Assembly (NCBI GenBank): GCA_023664705.1
Contig: JAMPFE010000054.1
Span: forward strand, 1-12,621
Length of the DNA: 12,621 bases
Reading direction: 5' to 3'
DNA from: Lachnospiraceae bacterium
GTDB lineage: Bacteria > Bacillota > Clostridia > Oscillospirales > Ruminococcaceae
The notes under the pieces are model-generated. The model saw nothing but the letters and a program-made list of their open reading frames with translations, searched no databases and had not been told where the DNA came from. This document shows positions 7,590 through 12,552 of the stretch, one piece after another. Position numbers and translations under genes: made by a program. Positions within the stretch are counted from its first letter, which is position 1. Each line of letters starts with the position of its first letter.

Positions 7590-8405
7590 CTAATAACTAG
7601 CAGGAACTACGCCCGCGCTTGTAATGTATTCGCGCGCCTTATCGGAGAGTGCGAAATCGTAGAACGCCTTAGCCGTTTCGGACAACTCCGTGCCGCTTTT
7701 CGTCACGAATACGAACGGACGCTGTACTTTGTAAGTACCGTCCTTTACGGTCGCTTCTGCGGGAGCAACGCCGTCCACGTTTACCGCCTTGACACTGTCG
7801 TTCACCGAGGCGAGCGAGGCATAACCGATGGCGTTCGGGTTGCCGGAAACGGCGGTAATTACCGCACCTGTTGAGGTCAGTTCTTGACGATATTTACAAT
7901 TTCCCTCGGTCTTAGTGATGCTCTCAAAGCCGTCGCGCGTTCCCGAACCCGCCTCTCTGCCAATAAGGACTATCTCGGTATCACTGCCGCCGACATCCTT
8001 CCAATTTGTAATTTCGCCCGTGTAGATTTTTGCGATGTTTTCAAGAGACAGATCGAGTACAGTGTTTTCCGTGTTGACGATGATCGCGATACCGTCGTAG
8101 GCGAGAACCGTTTCGACCAGACCGTTCGATTTTTCCTCGTCTTTGAGGTTGCGGCTTGAAAGTCCGATGTCGCAGCGCCCCTCGGAAACGGCTTGTATGC
8201 CCGAACCCGAACCCGTGGGATTGTATGTGAACGTAACGCCGCTGTTTTCAGCTTCAAAAGCTTCGCCGAGTATGCCGATGACCTTTTCCATAGAGGTAGA
8301 GCCGTCGGTCGCTACGGTTCCCGAAAGGTTTTTTGAACAGCCGGCAAACGAAACCGCCATAATTCCCGCTGTCAAAACCGCGAATACCTTTTTCATTGTG
8401 TTCAT
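7590..8405 (-). CDS. pstS: Phosphate-binding lipoprotein PstS
   Basis: This is a secreted phosphate-binding protein of 271 residues. A lipoprotein signal peptide (KK, hydrophobic stretch, lipobox FAGC) predicts a mature lipidated Cys23. Phosphate-binding segments of the family are visible: ATDGSTS (32-38), TGSGSGIQAV, then GREAGSGTRDGFES. It captures phosphate at the cell surface and hands it to PstC and PstA. The ATG at 8405 is chosen over an in-frame ATG 15 codons upstream, because an AAAGGAG ribosome binding site lies 8 nt before it and the signal peptide begins there. The first gene of the operon, it lies behind two Pho-box pairs. Its last three residues (ASY) and the stop are encoded within an intergenic direct-repeat motif. 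Confidence 0.96.
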   Translation of the reverse strand: MNTMKKVFAVLTAGIMAVSFAGCSKNLSGTVATDGSTSMEKVIGILGEAFEAENSGVTFTYNPTGSGSGIQAVSEGRCDIGLSSRNLKDEEKSNGLVETVLAYDGIAIIVNTENTVLDLSLENIAKIYTGEITNWKDVGGSDTEIVLIGREAGSGTRDGFESITKTEGNCKYRQELTSTGAVITAVSGNPNAIGYASLASVNDSVKAVNVDGVAPAEATVKDGTYKVQRPFVFVTKSGTELSETAKAFYDFALSDKAREYITSAGVVPASY

Positions 8406-8462
8406 AATAAATTCTCCTTTACAGATGTTTTGTAATTGCTTACAGTCCAATAATACATCGAA

Positions 8463-8504
8463 ATTATCAAATCTGTTATCGGGAAATTGTAAAGTTTTTG
8501 TAAA
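8463..8504 (-). promoter_or_regulatory. Proximal Pho-box pair and pstS promoter
   Basis: On the minus strand two perfect TTTACA boxes (8499-8504 and 8488-8493) are separated by 5 nt, an 11-nt period. This matches the TT(A/C/T)ACA repeats with about 5-nt spacers bound by PhoP in Bacillus. A GATAAT -10-like box (8463-8468) lies 19 nt downstream. The assignment as a PhoP-activated promoter is an inference from the motif and the gene order. Confidence 0.8.
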
Positions 8505-8595
8505 ATTTATTTTCTTCTTGTTAATAATTTCGCGGCTGCGAACGATGTAAACGGAACGGTAAGTATTACACCTAAGCTGCCGGAGATCGGCATTT

Positions 8596-8612
8596 TGTAA
8601 AGAGTTTGTAAA
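8596..8612 (-). promoter_or_regulatory. Distal Pho-box pair
   Basis: A second pair of perfect TTTACA boxes (8607-8612 and 8596-8601) has the same 5-nt spacer and 11-nt period. It lies exactly 108 nt upstream of the proximal pair. No convincing -10 sits at a normal distance, so it is more likely an upstream activating site than a second promoter. Confidence 0.7.
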
Positions 8613-8636
8613 TTTTGCAGATTTGGTTTGTGTTCT

Positions 8637-8666
8637 ATTCTTTGTTTTATGTGACTCAATTTTTGA
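8637..8666 (+). repeat. 30-nt direct repeat, right copy
   Basis: This copy matches 835-864 at 28 of 30 positions in the same orientation, about 7.8 kb apart. It lies 24 nt upstream of the distal Pho-box pair in the sense of pstS transcription. Together the copies bracket the whole phosphate module. Confidence 0.7.
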
Positions 8667-8668
8667 CC

Positions 8669-8874
8669 TGATTTTACTCTTAACTTATGTATTATGATAA
8701 GTTGAAGTTCGCCCGTCATCTTTTCCGAGCTGTCTTCTTGACCACATCTTTGACCATAGACACGCTCGGAACACACGGAAACAACGGATACAAGACCGCC
8801 AAAGAGCATTTCCCGCGGAGCAGAAACCGCTGTAAAAAGCCATTCGCGGCGGAGAGGACTTTAATCATACTTTT
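8669..8874. other. Gene-free stretch with no recognised function
   Basis: About 200 nt between the repeat copy and the tRNA-like element contain no ORF with a ribosome binding site or a recognisable product. Two TTGACCA words 12 nt apart near 8735-8755 are the only local pattern noticed. It may be decayed sequence. Confidence 0.4.
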
Positions 8875-8917
8875 CGGGACGCGGAGGTCGCGTGTTTAAA
8901 TCACGTCGTCTCGACCA
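8875..8917 (+). pseudogene. Reduced tRNA-Pro-like element (acceptor plus T arm only)
   Basis: CGGGACG (8875-8881) can pair over all 7 positions (one G-U) with CGTCTCG (8907-8913). Between them are a variable-loop-like AGGTC and a complete T arm: stem GCGTG/CACGT with the 7-nt loop TTTAAAT. An A discriminator and an encoded CCA end the element. A CGGGACG acceptor is typical of tRNA-Pro. The D arm and most of the anticodon arm are missing (roughly 34 nt), so it cannot be a normal tRNA. A terminator starts 5 nt after CCA, as behind a real tRNA gene. It is either a deletion remnant or a short structured RNA. Confidence 0.65.
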
Positions 8918-8922
8918 AGTTG

Positions 8923-8972
8923 AAAGCTACATTTTTAGTGCAAAACGCACAAAGAATGTGGCTTTTTCTTTT
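8923..8972 (+). terminator. Terminator behind the tRNA-like element
   Basis: The 11-nt arm AAAGCTACATT (8923-8933) pairs with AATGTGGCTTT (8955-8965), with one wobble. An inner GTGC/GCAC hairpin sits in the loop, and the T tract TTTTTCTTTT follows. Confidence 0.8.
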
Positions 8973-8984
8973 GCACAATTACTA

Positions 8985-9020
8985 ACCGTCGGTTGTGAAA
9001 ACAATCGGCGGTTTTCTTTT
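8985..9020 (+). terminator. Terminator directly upstream of the recombinase pseudogene
   Basis: Arms 8985-8996 and 9001-9012 form a 12-bp stem (two wobbles) closed by a GAAA tetraloop and followed by TTTTCTTTT. The recombinase ribosome binding site GGAGGTG begins at 9021, directly after the T tract, with no room for a promoter. Confidence 0.82.
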
Positions 9021-9033
9021 GGAGGTGTTTGCA

Positions 9034-9423
9034 ATGAACAAGCTTAGGGTGGCTGCCTACTGTCGCGTGAGCACCGATCACGAGTAACAGGAGTCAAGCC
9101 TTGAAGCGCAGATTTCTTATTATGGAAAGCTCATTGCGGAACATAGGGACAGGCAGCTTGTAAAAATCTATGCCGAGCGCACTTCGGGAACTCAATTGAA
9201 GAAACGCACCGAGTTTATGAAAGTGCTCAAGGCGTGCAAACTAGGCAAAATCGACTTGGATAAGGAGACGCGAACAATGATGGGAATTTATGCGGGATTT
9301 GCTCAGGAAGAAAGCAGGAATATGAGCAAAGCCACGGTTAGAAGCAGTGTTTTTTTCAAAAAAGCTTTGCGAAAAACTTCTCATGGGAAAACGCAAGAAA
9401 GACAAGAGGAAAACGGACAATAA
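9034..9423 (+). pseudogene. Decayed serine recombinase (resolvase-domain remnant)
   Basis: An ATG with a good ribosome binding site (GGAGGTG, 6 nt spacing) starts MNKLRVAAYCRVSTDHE, the N-terminus of a serine recombinase with its catalytic Ser13. A TAA follows at 9085-9087, where intact relatives usually carry a Glu or Gln codon. The same frame continues with recognisable sequence: QESSLEAQISYYGKLIAEH, KIYAERTSGTQLKKRTEFM, and GKIDL. Intact proteins then have a segment with SRFGRN-like residues. Here the reading jumps from GKIDL to MMGIYAGFAQEESRNMS, so an internal segment of several dozen residues is missing. After NMSK the sequence loses resemblance and ends at 9423, without the recombinase and zinc-ribbon domains. 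The gene is dead and was probably the integrase of a former mobile element. Confidence 0.85.
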
Positions 9424-9455
9424 AGTCCTCCTGCGTTTTGATTGTCGTTTTCTCC
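9408..9455 (+). terminator. Possible terminator at the end of the recombinase remnant
   Basis: GGAAAACGGACAAT (9408-9421) can pair with ATTGTCGTTTTC (9441-9452) with one bulged G, and C/T-rich sequence follows. It overlaps the last codons of the remnant. The stem is A/T-rich and the tail is not a clean T run. Confidence 0.45.
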
Positions 9456-9470
9456 TTTCCCGCATATTAT
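9442..9470 (+). promoter_or_regulatory. Possible promoter of the SDR-catalase pair
   Basis: TTGTCG (9442-9447) and TATTAT (9465-9470) are 17 nt apart, a fair sigma-A match. The -10 region also reads CATATTAT, which resembles -10 boxes of sporulation sigma factors, but no matching -35 was found. The start of the message would lie almost on the ribosome binding site. Confidence 0.35.
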
Positions 9471-9491
9471 GTGTGAAAGGAGGCATCGCTT

Positions 9492-10400
9492 ATGAACAAC
9501 ACAACACACTGCGGCAACGCAGATTGCACTTCAAAAAATCCCTACGGGAAAATGCTGGACGCGTTTCCGCCGCAGCACCAGAACAGACAGCCGGGTCTGG
9601 AATATTTGATGAAGCCCGTGCCGATCTCCGAGCGCGGCGAACCGTGCCGCAAGCTGGAGGGCAAGACCGCCATAATCACGGGCGGCGACAGCGGGATCGG
9701 ACGCGCTGTCGCGTATGACTTCGTGAAAGAGGGCGCGGCGGTTGCGATCGTTTATTACGACGAGGACGCGGACGCGCGGGAGACTGCCGAAAGAATACGC
9801 CGGCTCGGCGGGTGCTGTCTGCCGATAAAGGGTGACTTAAAAAATCCCGAATTCGCGCGGGACTGCGTTCAGAAAACGATAGAGCGCTTCGGCGGCTTGG
9901 ATATTCTCGTAAACAATCACGCGTTTCAGTTCGTCAAAAGAAGCATTCTGGACATCTCTCACAAGCAGCTTGAGTTTATATTTCGAAACAACGTGTTCTC
10001 GTTTTTTTATATGATACAGTATGCCTTGCCGTATATGAAAAAAGGCGGCAGCATAATCAACACCGCGTCCGTAACGGCGTTTCAGGGCAACAAAGACCTC
10101 ATAGATTACAGCGCGACAAAGGGCGCGATCGTCGCGCTTACGCGCTCCCTTGCGCTGTCGCTTGCCGATAAGGGCATACGTGTGAACGCGGTCGCGCCGG
10201 GTCCGATCTGGACGCCGCTCATTCCCGCGTCGTTTTCCGCGGAGGAGGTCGCGGGCTTCGGCTCGGAAACGTCCTCCGTGCCTATGATGAGAGCAGGACA
10301 GCCCTGCGAGGTCTCGCCGTGCTACGTTTTTCTCGCGTCCTGCGACAGCAGCTATATGACGGGACAGGTGCTCAATCCCAACGGCGGCACTATCGTATAG
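9492..10400 (+). CDS. Short-chain dehydrogenase/reductase, general-stress type
   Basis: This cytoplasmic NAD(P)-dependent oxidoreductase has 302 residues. After a 55-residue N-terminal extension (with PPQHQNRQPG, a segment typical of Bacillus general-stress SDRs such as YhdF/YdaD) comes a Rossmann fold. It has the cofactor motif TGGDSGIGR (63-71) and NNHA (141-144, in place of the usual NNAG). The catalytic triad is Ser193, Tyr206 and Lys210 in YSATK, and PGPIWTPL follows (236-243). The extension contains two Cys residues (CGNADC) whose role is unknown. An AAAGGAGG ribosome binding site precedes the ATG. It is followed after 53 nt by a manganese catalase, which suggests a stress or sporulation-linked pair. 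G+C is clearly higher than in the phosphate operon. The substrate is unknown. Confidence 0.9.
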   Translation: MNNTTHCGNADCTSKNPYGKMLDAFPPQHQNRQPGLEYLMKPVPISERGEPCRKLEGKTAIITGGDSGIGRAVAYDFVKEGAAVAIVYYDEDADARETAERIRRLGGCCLPIKGDLKNPEFARDCVQKTIERFGGLDILVNNHAFQFVKRSILDISHKQLEFIFRNNVFSFFYMIQYALPYMKKGGSIINTASVTAFQGNKDLIDYSATKGAIVALTRSLALSLADKGIRVNAVAPGPIWTPLIPASFSAEEVAGFGSETSSVPMMRAGQPCEVSPCYVFLASCDSSYMTGQVLNPNGGTIV

Positions 10401-10453
10401 GAATAATCGTGCCAAAAAAGGAAACAATAGCTCCCAAAAGGAGGAATGTTTCT

Positions 10454-11143
10454 ATGTTCAAACACGAAAAGCAATTATTTCACCCCGTCGGTGTTGAAAA
10501 GCCGAATCCGCAGTACGCGGCGCTGATGCAGGAGCAGCTCGGCGGCGCGAACGGAGAGCTCAAGGCGGCGATGCAGTATATGTCGCAGAGTTTCCGTATC
10601 AAGGATCAGGCAATTAAAGACCTGTTTCTCGATATTGCCGCGGAGGAGCTCGGGCATATGGAAATGGTGGCGCAGACCATCAATCTGCTGAACGGTCACG
10701 ACGTTGACGCGGAGAAAACGCCCGCGGGCGAAATAGAAACGCACGTCCTGCTCGGACTGAACCCGGGGCTGATAAACGCGTCGGGGTACTCGTGGACGGG
10801 GGACTACGTTTCCGTGACGGGCGACCTCTGCGCCGATCTGCTGTCGAATATCGCGTCGGAGCAGCGCGCGAAAGTCGTGTACGAGTACCTTTACCGCCAG
10901 ATCGACGACAAAAAGGTGCGGGAGACGATAGATTTTCTGCTGAACCGCGAGGAGGCACACAACGCGATGTTCCGCGAGGCGTTCAACAAAGTGCAAAACA
11001 CCGGCTCGAACCGCGATTTCGGCACGACCAAGGCGGCGAAGATGTATTTCAGCATGTCGGAGCCGTCGCCCTCGGACAGCCCGTTCACGAACGTAAACGC
11101 CGCGCCGCCGTCCTTCAACGGCGACCGCCCCGTTGCTCAATAA
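10454..11143 (+). CDS. Manganese (non-heme) catalase
   Basis: This ferritin-like four-helix protein of 229 residues should convert hydrogen peroxide to water and oxygen with a dinuclear manganese centre. The five expected ligands can be placed as Glu35 (GANGELKAAMQY), Glu65 and His68 (AAEELGHMEM), Glu136 (NIASEQRAK) and His169 (REEAHNAMF). The 33-residue spacing of the last two equals that in the Lactobacillus plantarum enzyme, as I recall it. A Ser/Pro/Asn-rich tail (about 200-229) ends the protein. It is shorter than the L. plantarum enzyme and longer than spore-coat CotJC, its relative, so CotJC-like function is the alternative. The ATG has an AAAAGGAGG ribosome binding site at 9 nt; the open frame extends further upstream but overlaps the SDR. 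Likely co-transcribed with the SDR, and equally G+C-rich. Confidence 0.92.
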   Translation: MFKHEKQLFHPVGVEKPNPQYAALMQEQLGGANGELKAAMQYMSQSFRIKDQAIKDLFLDIAAEELGHMEMVAQTINLLNGHDVDAEKTPAGEIETHVLLGLNPGLINASGYSWTGDYVSVTGDLCADLLSNIASEQRAKVVYEYLYRQIDDKKVRETIDFLLNREEAHNAMFREAFNKVQNTGSNRDFGTTKAAKMYFSMSEPSPSDSPFTNVNAAPPSFNGDRPVAQ

Positions 11144-11148
11144 ATCCG

Positions 11149-11201
11149 AACACCCGTCAATTCCGAACCTGCGGGGAGGATATTGGCGGGTGTTTTGTTT
11201 T
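11149..11201 (+). terminator. Terminator of the SDR-catalase operon
   Basis: A 13-bp stem (11149-11161 with 11182-11194, one wobble) with ACACCCG/CGGGTGT arms is followed by TTTTGTTTT. It starts 6 nt after the catalase stop. Confidence 0.9.
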
Positions 11202-11251
11202 GAGCCTTTTTTAATCGAACTTGCAGAAGTAAAACATGAGCGGTTTTTAGT

Positions 11252-11290
11252 GAGTGTCGAAAAAATCTTTTCGGTAACGATTTCACAAGT
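11252..11290 (+). repeat. Imperfect 39-nt direct repeat, left copy
   Basis: This sequence recurs at 12514-12552 in the same orientation with most positions identical. Both copies share GTCGAAAAAATC and TTTCACA and a central dyad (CGAAAA to TTTTCG). The copies flank the recombinase-domain ORF and the toxin-antitoxin pair, 1.26 kb apart. Confidence 0.6.
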
Positions 11291-11295
11291 TAATT

Positions 11296-11340
11296 GGACA
11301 AATCTGTTGTGAAAATACACAGATTTGTCCTTTTACTTTT
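11296..11340 (+). terminator. Orphan terminator hairpin
   Basis: A perfect 12-bp inverted repeat, GGACAAATCTGT (11296-11307) with ACAGATTTGTCC (11319-11330), has an 11-nt loop and is followed by TTTTACTTTT. No gene lies between it and the previous terminator, so it either marks a lost gene or acts as a leader element. Confidence 0.7.
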
Positions 11341-11361
11341 GTTAAAAATAACATACATTTG

Positions 11362-11392
11362 CGCTGTGGGTAGGAATACTTACAGCGTTTTT
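11362..11392 (+). terminator. Terminator-like hairpin in front of the recombinase-domain ORF
   Basis: CGCTGTGGGTA (11362-11372) pairs with TACTTACAGCG (11377-11387) through two G-U wobbles around a GGAA loop and is followed by TTTTT. The ORF's ribosome binding site begins about 5 nt later. Confidence 0.7.
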
Positions 11393-11410
11393 AATTAAGG
11401 AAGGAATAAC

Positions 11411-11776
11411 TTGGTCATGAACAAAATTCAAAAGCGCGTATTCTTCGGCTATAACAGAAACGCATTGGGAGAATTCGTCATATGGGAAGAACAGGCGGAG
11501 GTCGTAAGATACATATTTGCTACCTATGCTTGTGGTCATTCACTTGCATTTATTGCAAATGAACTGAAAGTACTCGGAATATCTTCGCCGACCAACAAAC
11601 CGACTTGGGGAAGACAAATAATCAACAATATTCTCGAAAACGAGAAATATCTGGGAAACGAGGATTATCCTAAAATTGTTGAGGCTGAGATCTTTGAGAA
11701 AGTTTCCGAGATAAAGGCCGGAAATTCTTATTCCGTTAGGTATCACGGTTTGAGCGAAGGTATAAATCGATTGTAA
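11411..11776 (+). CDS. Standalone recombinase-domain protein without catalytic domain
   Basis: The protein has 121 residues. FFGYNRNALGEFVIWEEQAEVVRYIFATYA, read as FFGYNRNALGEF then VVRYIFATYA (11-40), leads into a helix pair and SSPTNKPTWGRQIINNILEN (58-77) and EKYLGNEDYP (78-87). This matches the DNA-binding 'Recombinase' domain of large serine recombinases (PF07508 type). The catalytic resolvase domain, the zinc ribbon and the coiled coil are all absent. Similar free-standing FGY-initiated proteins occur in Clostridia and are usually longer, so this may be a C-terminally shortened member. The TTG at 11411 is preferred over ATG at 11417 because the AAGGAAGG site is 5-6 nt away from it. It could bind recombination sites without cutting them. 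It sits behind two terminator hairpins and before a toxin-antitoxin pair. Confidence 0.7.
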   Translation: MVMNKIQKRVFFGYNRNALGEFVIWEEQAEVVRYIFATYACGHSLAFIANELKVLGISSPTNKPTWGRQIINNILENEKYLGNEDYPKIVEAEIFEKVSEIKAGNSYSVRYHGLSEGINRL

Positions 11777-11789
11777 ACAAAAAAATGGG

Positions 11790-11818
11790 TTGACAAATCC
11801 TATTAAATAGGGTATAAT
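11790..11818 (+). promoter_or_regulatory. Toxin-antitoxin promoter with palindromic operator in the spacer
   Basis: A consensus TTGACA -35 (11790-11795) and TATAAT -10 (11813-11818) are exactly 17 nt apart. The spacer holds CCTATTAAATAGG (11799-11811), a perfect 6-bp inverted repeat around one A. A repressor bound there would block RNA polymerase; the HTH antitoxin encoded downstream is the obvious candidate. Confidence 0.88.
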
Positions 11819-11837
11819 ATAGACAGTAGGTGATACA

Positions 11838-12182
11838 ATGACGAGGAAGTTTGTGATACTGCCGGAATTTGACAAGAACTGGGCAAGCATGGGATTGAAC
11901 GACAATGATTTGCGCAGACTTCAAGAGGAACTGCTTTTCGATCCCGAAAAAGGCGATGTTATGCAGGGGACGGGCGGTCTGCGAAAGCTGCGGTTTGCGT
12001 TTGAGGGGCAAGGCAAAAGCGGTGGCGTTCGGGTTTGTTATGTTGATTTCGCGGTTTATGAGAGCATTTATCTTATCACCGCATATCCTAAAAGTGAAAA
12101 GGATAACCTAAGCAAGAGCGAGCGTAGCTCTATCGCAAAGCTGATAAAAGCGTTGGAGCGCGCGTTGTCCGAAAAGGAGTGA
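11838..12182 (+). CDS. higB: HigB/RelE-family toxin
   Basis: At 114 residues it has the usual length for this toxin family. The core GTGGLRKLRFAFEGQGKSGG (44-63), the VRVCYVDF strand (64-71) and the YLITAYPKSEKDNLSKSE region (78-95) are the conserved signature of the RelE-like HigB2 group. Members cut mRNA at the ribosome. The gene starts with ATG behind TAGGTGAT, and the gene order is toxin first, then antitoxin, which is characteristic of higBA. The stop lies inside the antitoxin's ribosome binding region, so the two are tightly coupled. The symbol is by family resemblance. Confidence 0.88.
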   Translation: MTRKFVILPEFDKNWASMGLNDNDLRRLQEELLFDPEKGDVMQGTGGLRKLRFAFEGQGKSGGVRVCYVDFAVYESIYLITAYPKSEKDNLSKSERSSIAKLIKALERALSEKE

Positions 12183-12186
12183 GCAT

Positions 12187-12495
12187 ATGAGCGTATTTGA
12201 GAGTATTATGACGGGCTTAAACGAAGCCGTGGATTACGAAAAGGGTAAGGGCAAGGCTCGAAACGTACAGCTTACGGTCGCCCCTGTTCCCGATTTCACT
12301 GCTGAAGAAATAAAGGCTTTGCGGCAGTCTTTAAAGATGACGCAGGGCATGTTCGCCGCGCTTATGGGCGTTTCGTCCAAAACCGTTGAGGCTTGGGAGG
12401 CGGGCACGAATATCCCACTCGGCACGGCTCGGAGAATGTTGGGTCTGTTGAAGTCGGACAATTCCATTCCGACAAAATATAACCTTGTGGGTTGA
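12187..12495 (+). CDS. higA: HigA-type HTH antitoxin
   Basis: The protein has 102 residues. An N-terminal part (1 to about 36) probably neutralises the toxin. A helix-turn-helix of the XRE/Cro type follows (about 38-88): EEIKALRQSLKMTQGMFAAL, then GVSSKTVEAWEAGTNIP with the recognition helix around 63-72. It should bind HigB and repress the shared promoter through the palindrome at 11799-11811. The ribosome binding site AAAGGAG overlaps the toxin stop (AAAGGAGTGA), which couples translation and gives a strong antitoxin start. Only 4 nt separate the genes. Confidence 0.9.
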   Translation: MSVFESIMTGLNEAVDYEKGKGKARNVQLTVAPVPDFTAEEIKALRQSLKMTQGMFAALMGVSSKTVEAWEAGTNIPLGTARRMLGLLKSDNSIPTKYNLVG

Positions 12496-12513
12496 CGATT
12501 TATCTCATCTGAT

Positions 12514-12552
12514 GAATGTCGAAAAAATCTTTTTCGTCAGCGTTTCACATGT
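12514..12552 (+). repeat. Imperfect 39-nt direct repeat, right copy
   Basis: This copy matches 11252-11290 in the same orientation. Its dyad is CGAAAAA-ATC-TTTTTCG, a 7-bp stem with a 3-nt loop. It lies 18 nt after the antitoxin stop and could also act as a weak hairpin at the transcript end. The rest of the window to 12621 holds nothing recognised. Confidence 0.55.

Noticed and set aside
8410..8440. TTACA and TGTAA words next to the pstS ribosome binding site as a third Pho site
   Set aside because: They are inverted rather than tandem and do not keep the 11-nt period.
8735..8760. Two TTGACCA words 12 nt apart as a promoter or binding array
   Set aside because: No -10 box lies at a suitable distance, and two short copies are too little evidence.
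8507..8809. Open frame of 100 codons on the minus strand upstream of pstS
   Set aside because: It runs through both the distal Pho boxes and the repeat copy, has no good ribosome binding site, and its translation shows no recognisable protein features.
8850..8874. GGACTTTAATC just before the tRNA-like element, resembling a lysine anticodon loop
   Set aside because: The flanks do not form an anticodon stem, and the acceptor stem of the element starts only at 8875.
8687..8899. Open frame of 70 codons on the plus strand
   Set aside because: It overlaps the tRNA-like element, has no ribosome binding site, and no family resemblance was seen.
9347..9718. Open frame of 123 codons across the recombinase end and SDR start
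   Set aside because: It is out of frame with both the recombinase remnant and the well-supported SDR, and has no recognisable features.
10475..11320. Long open frames antisense to the manganese catalase
   Set aside because: They are side effects of G+C-rich codon use opposite a gene with all five metal ligands.
9034..11776. Idea that one recombinase gene was split by insertion of the SDR-catalase pair
   Set aside because: Order and orientation fit, but the downstream ORF has its own ribosome binding site and leader hairpins and resembles a free-standing family. No shared junction sequence was found.
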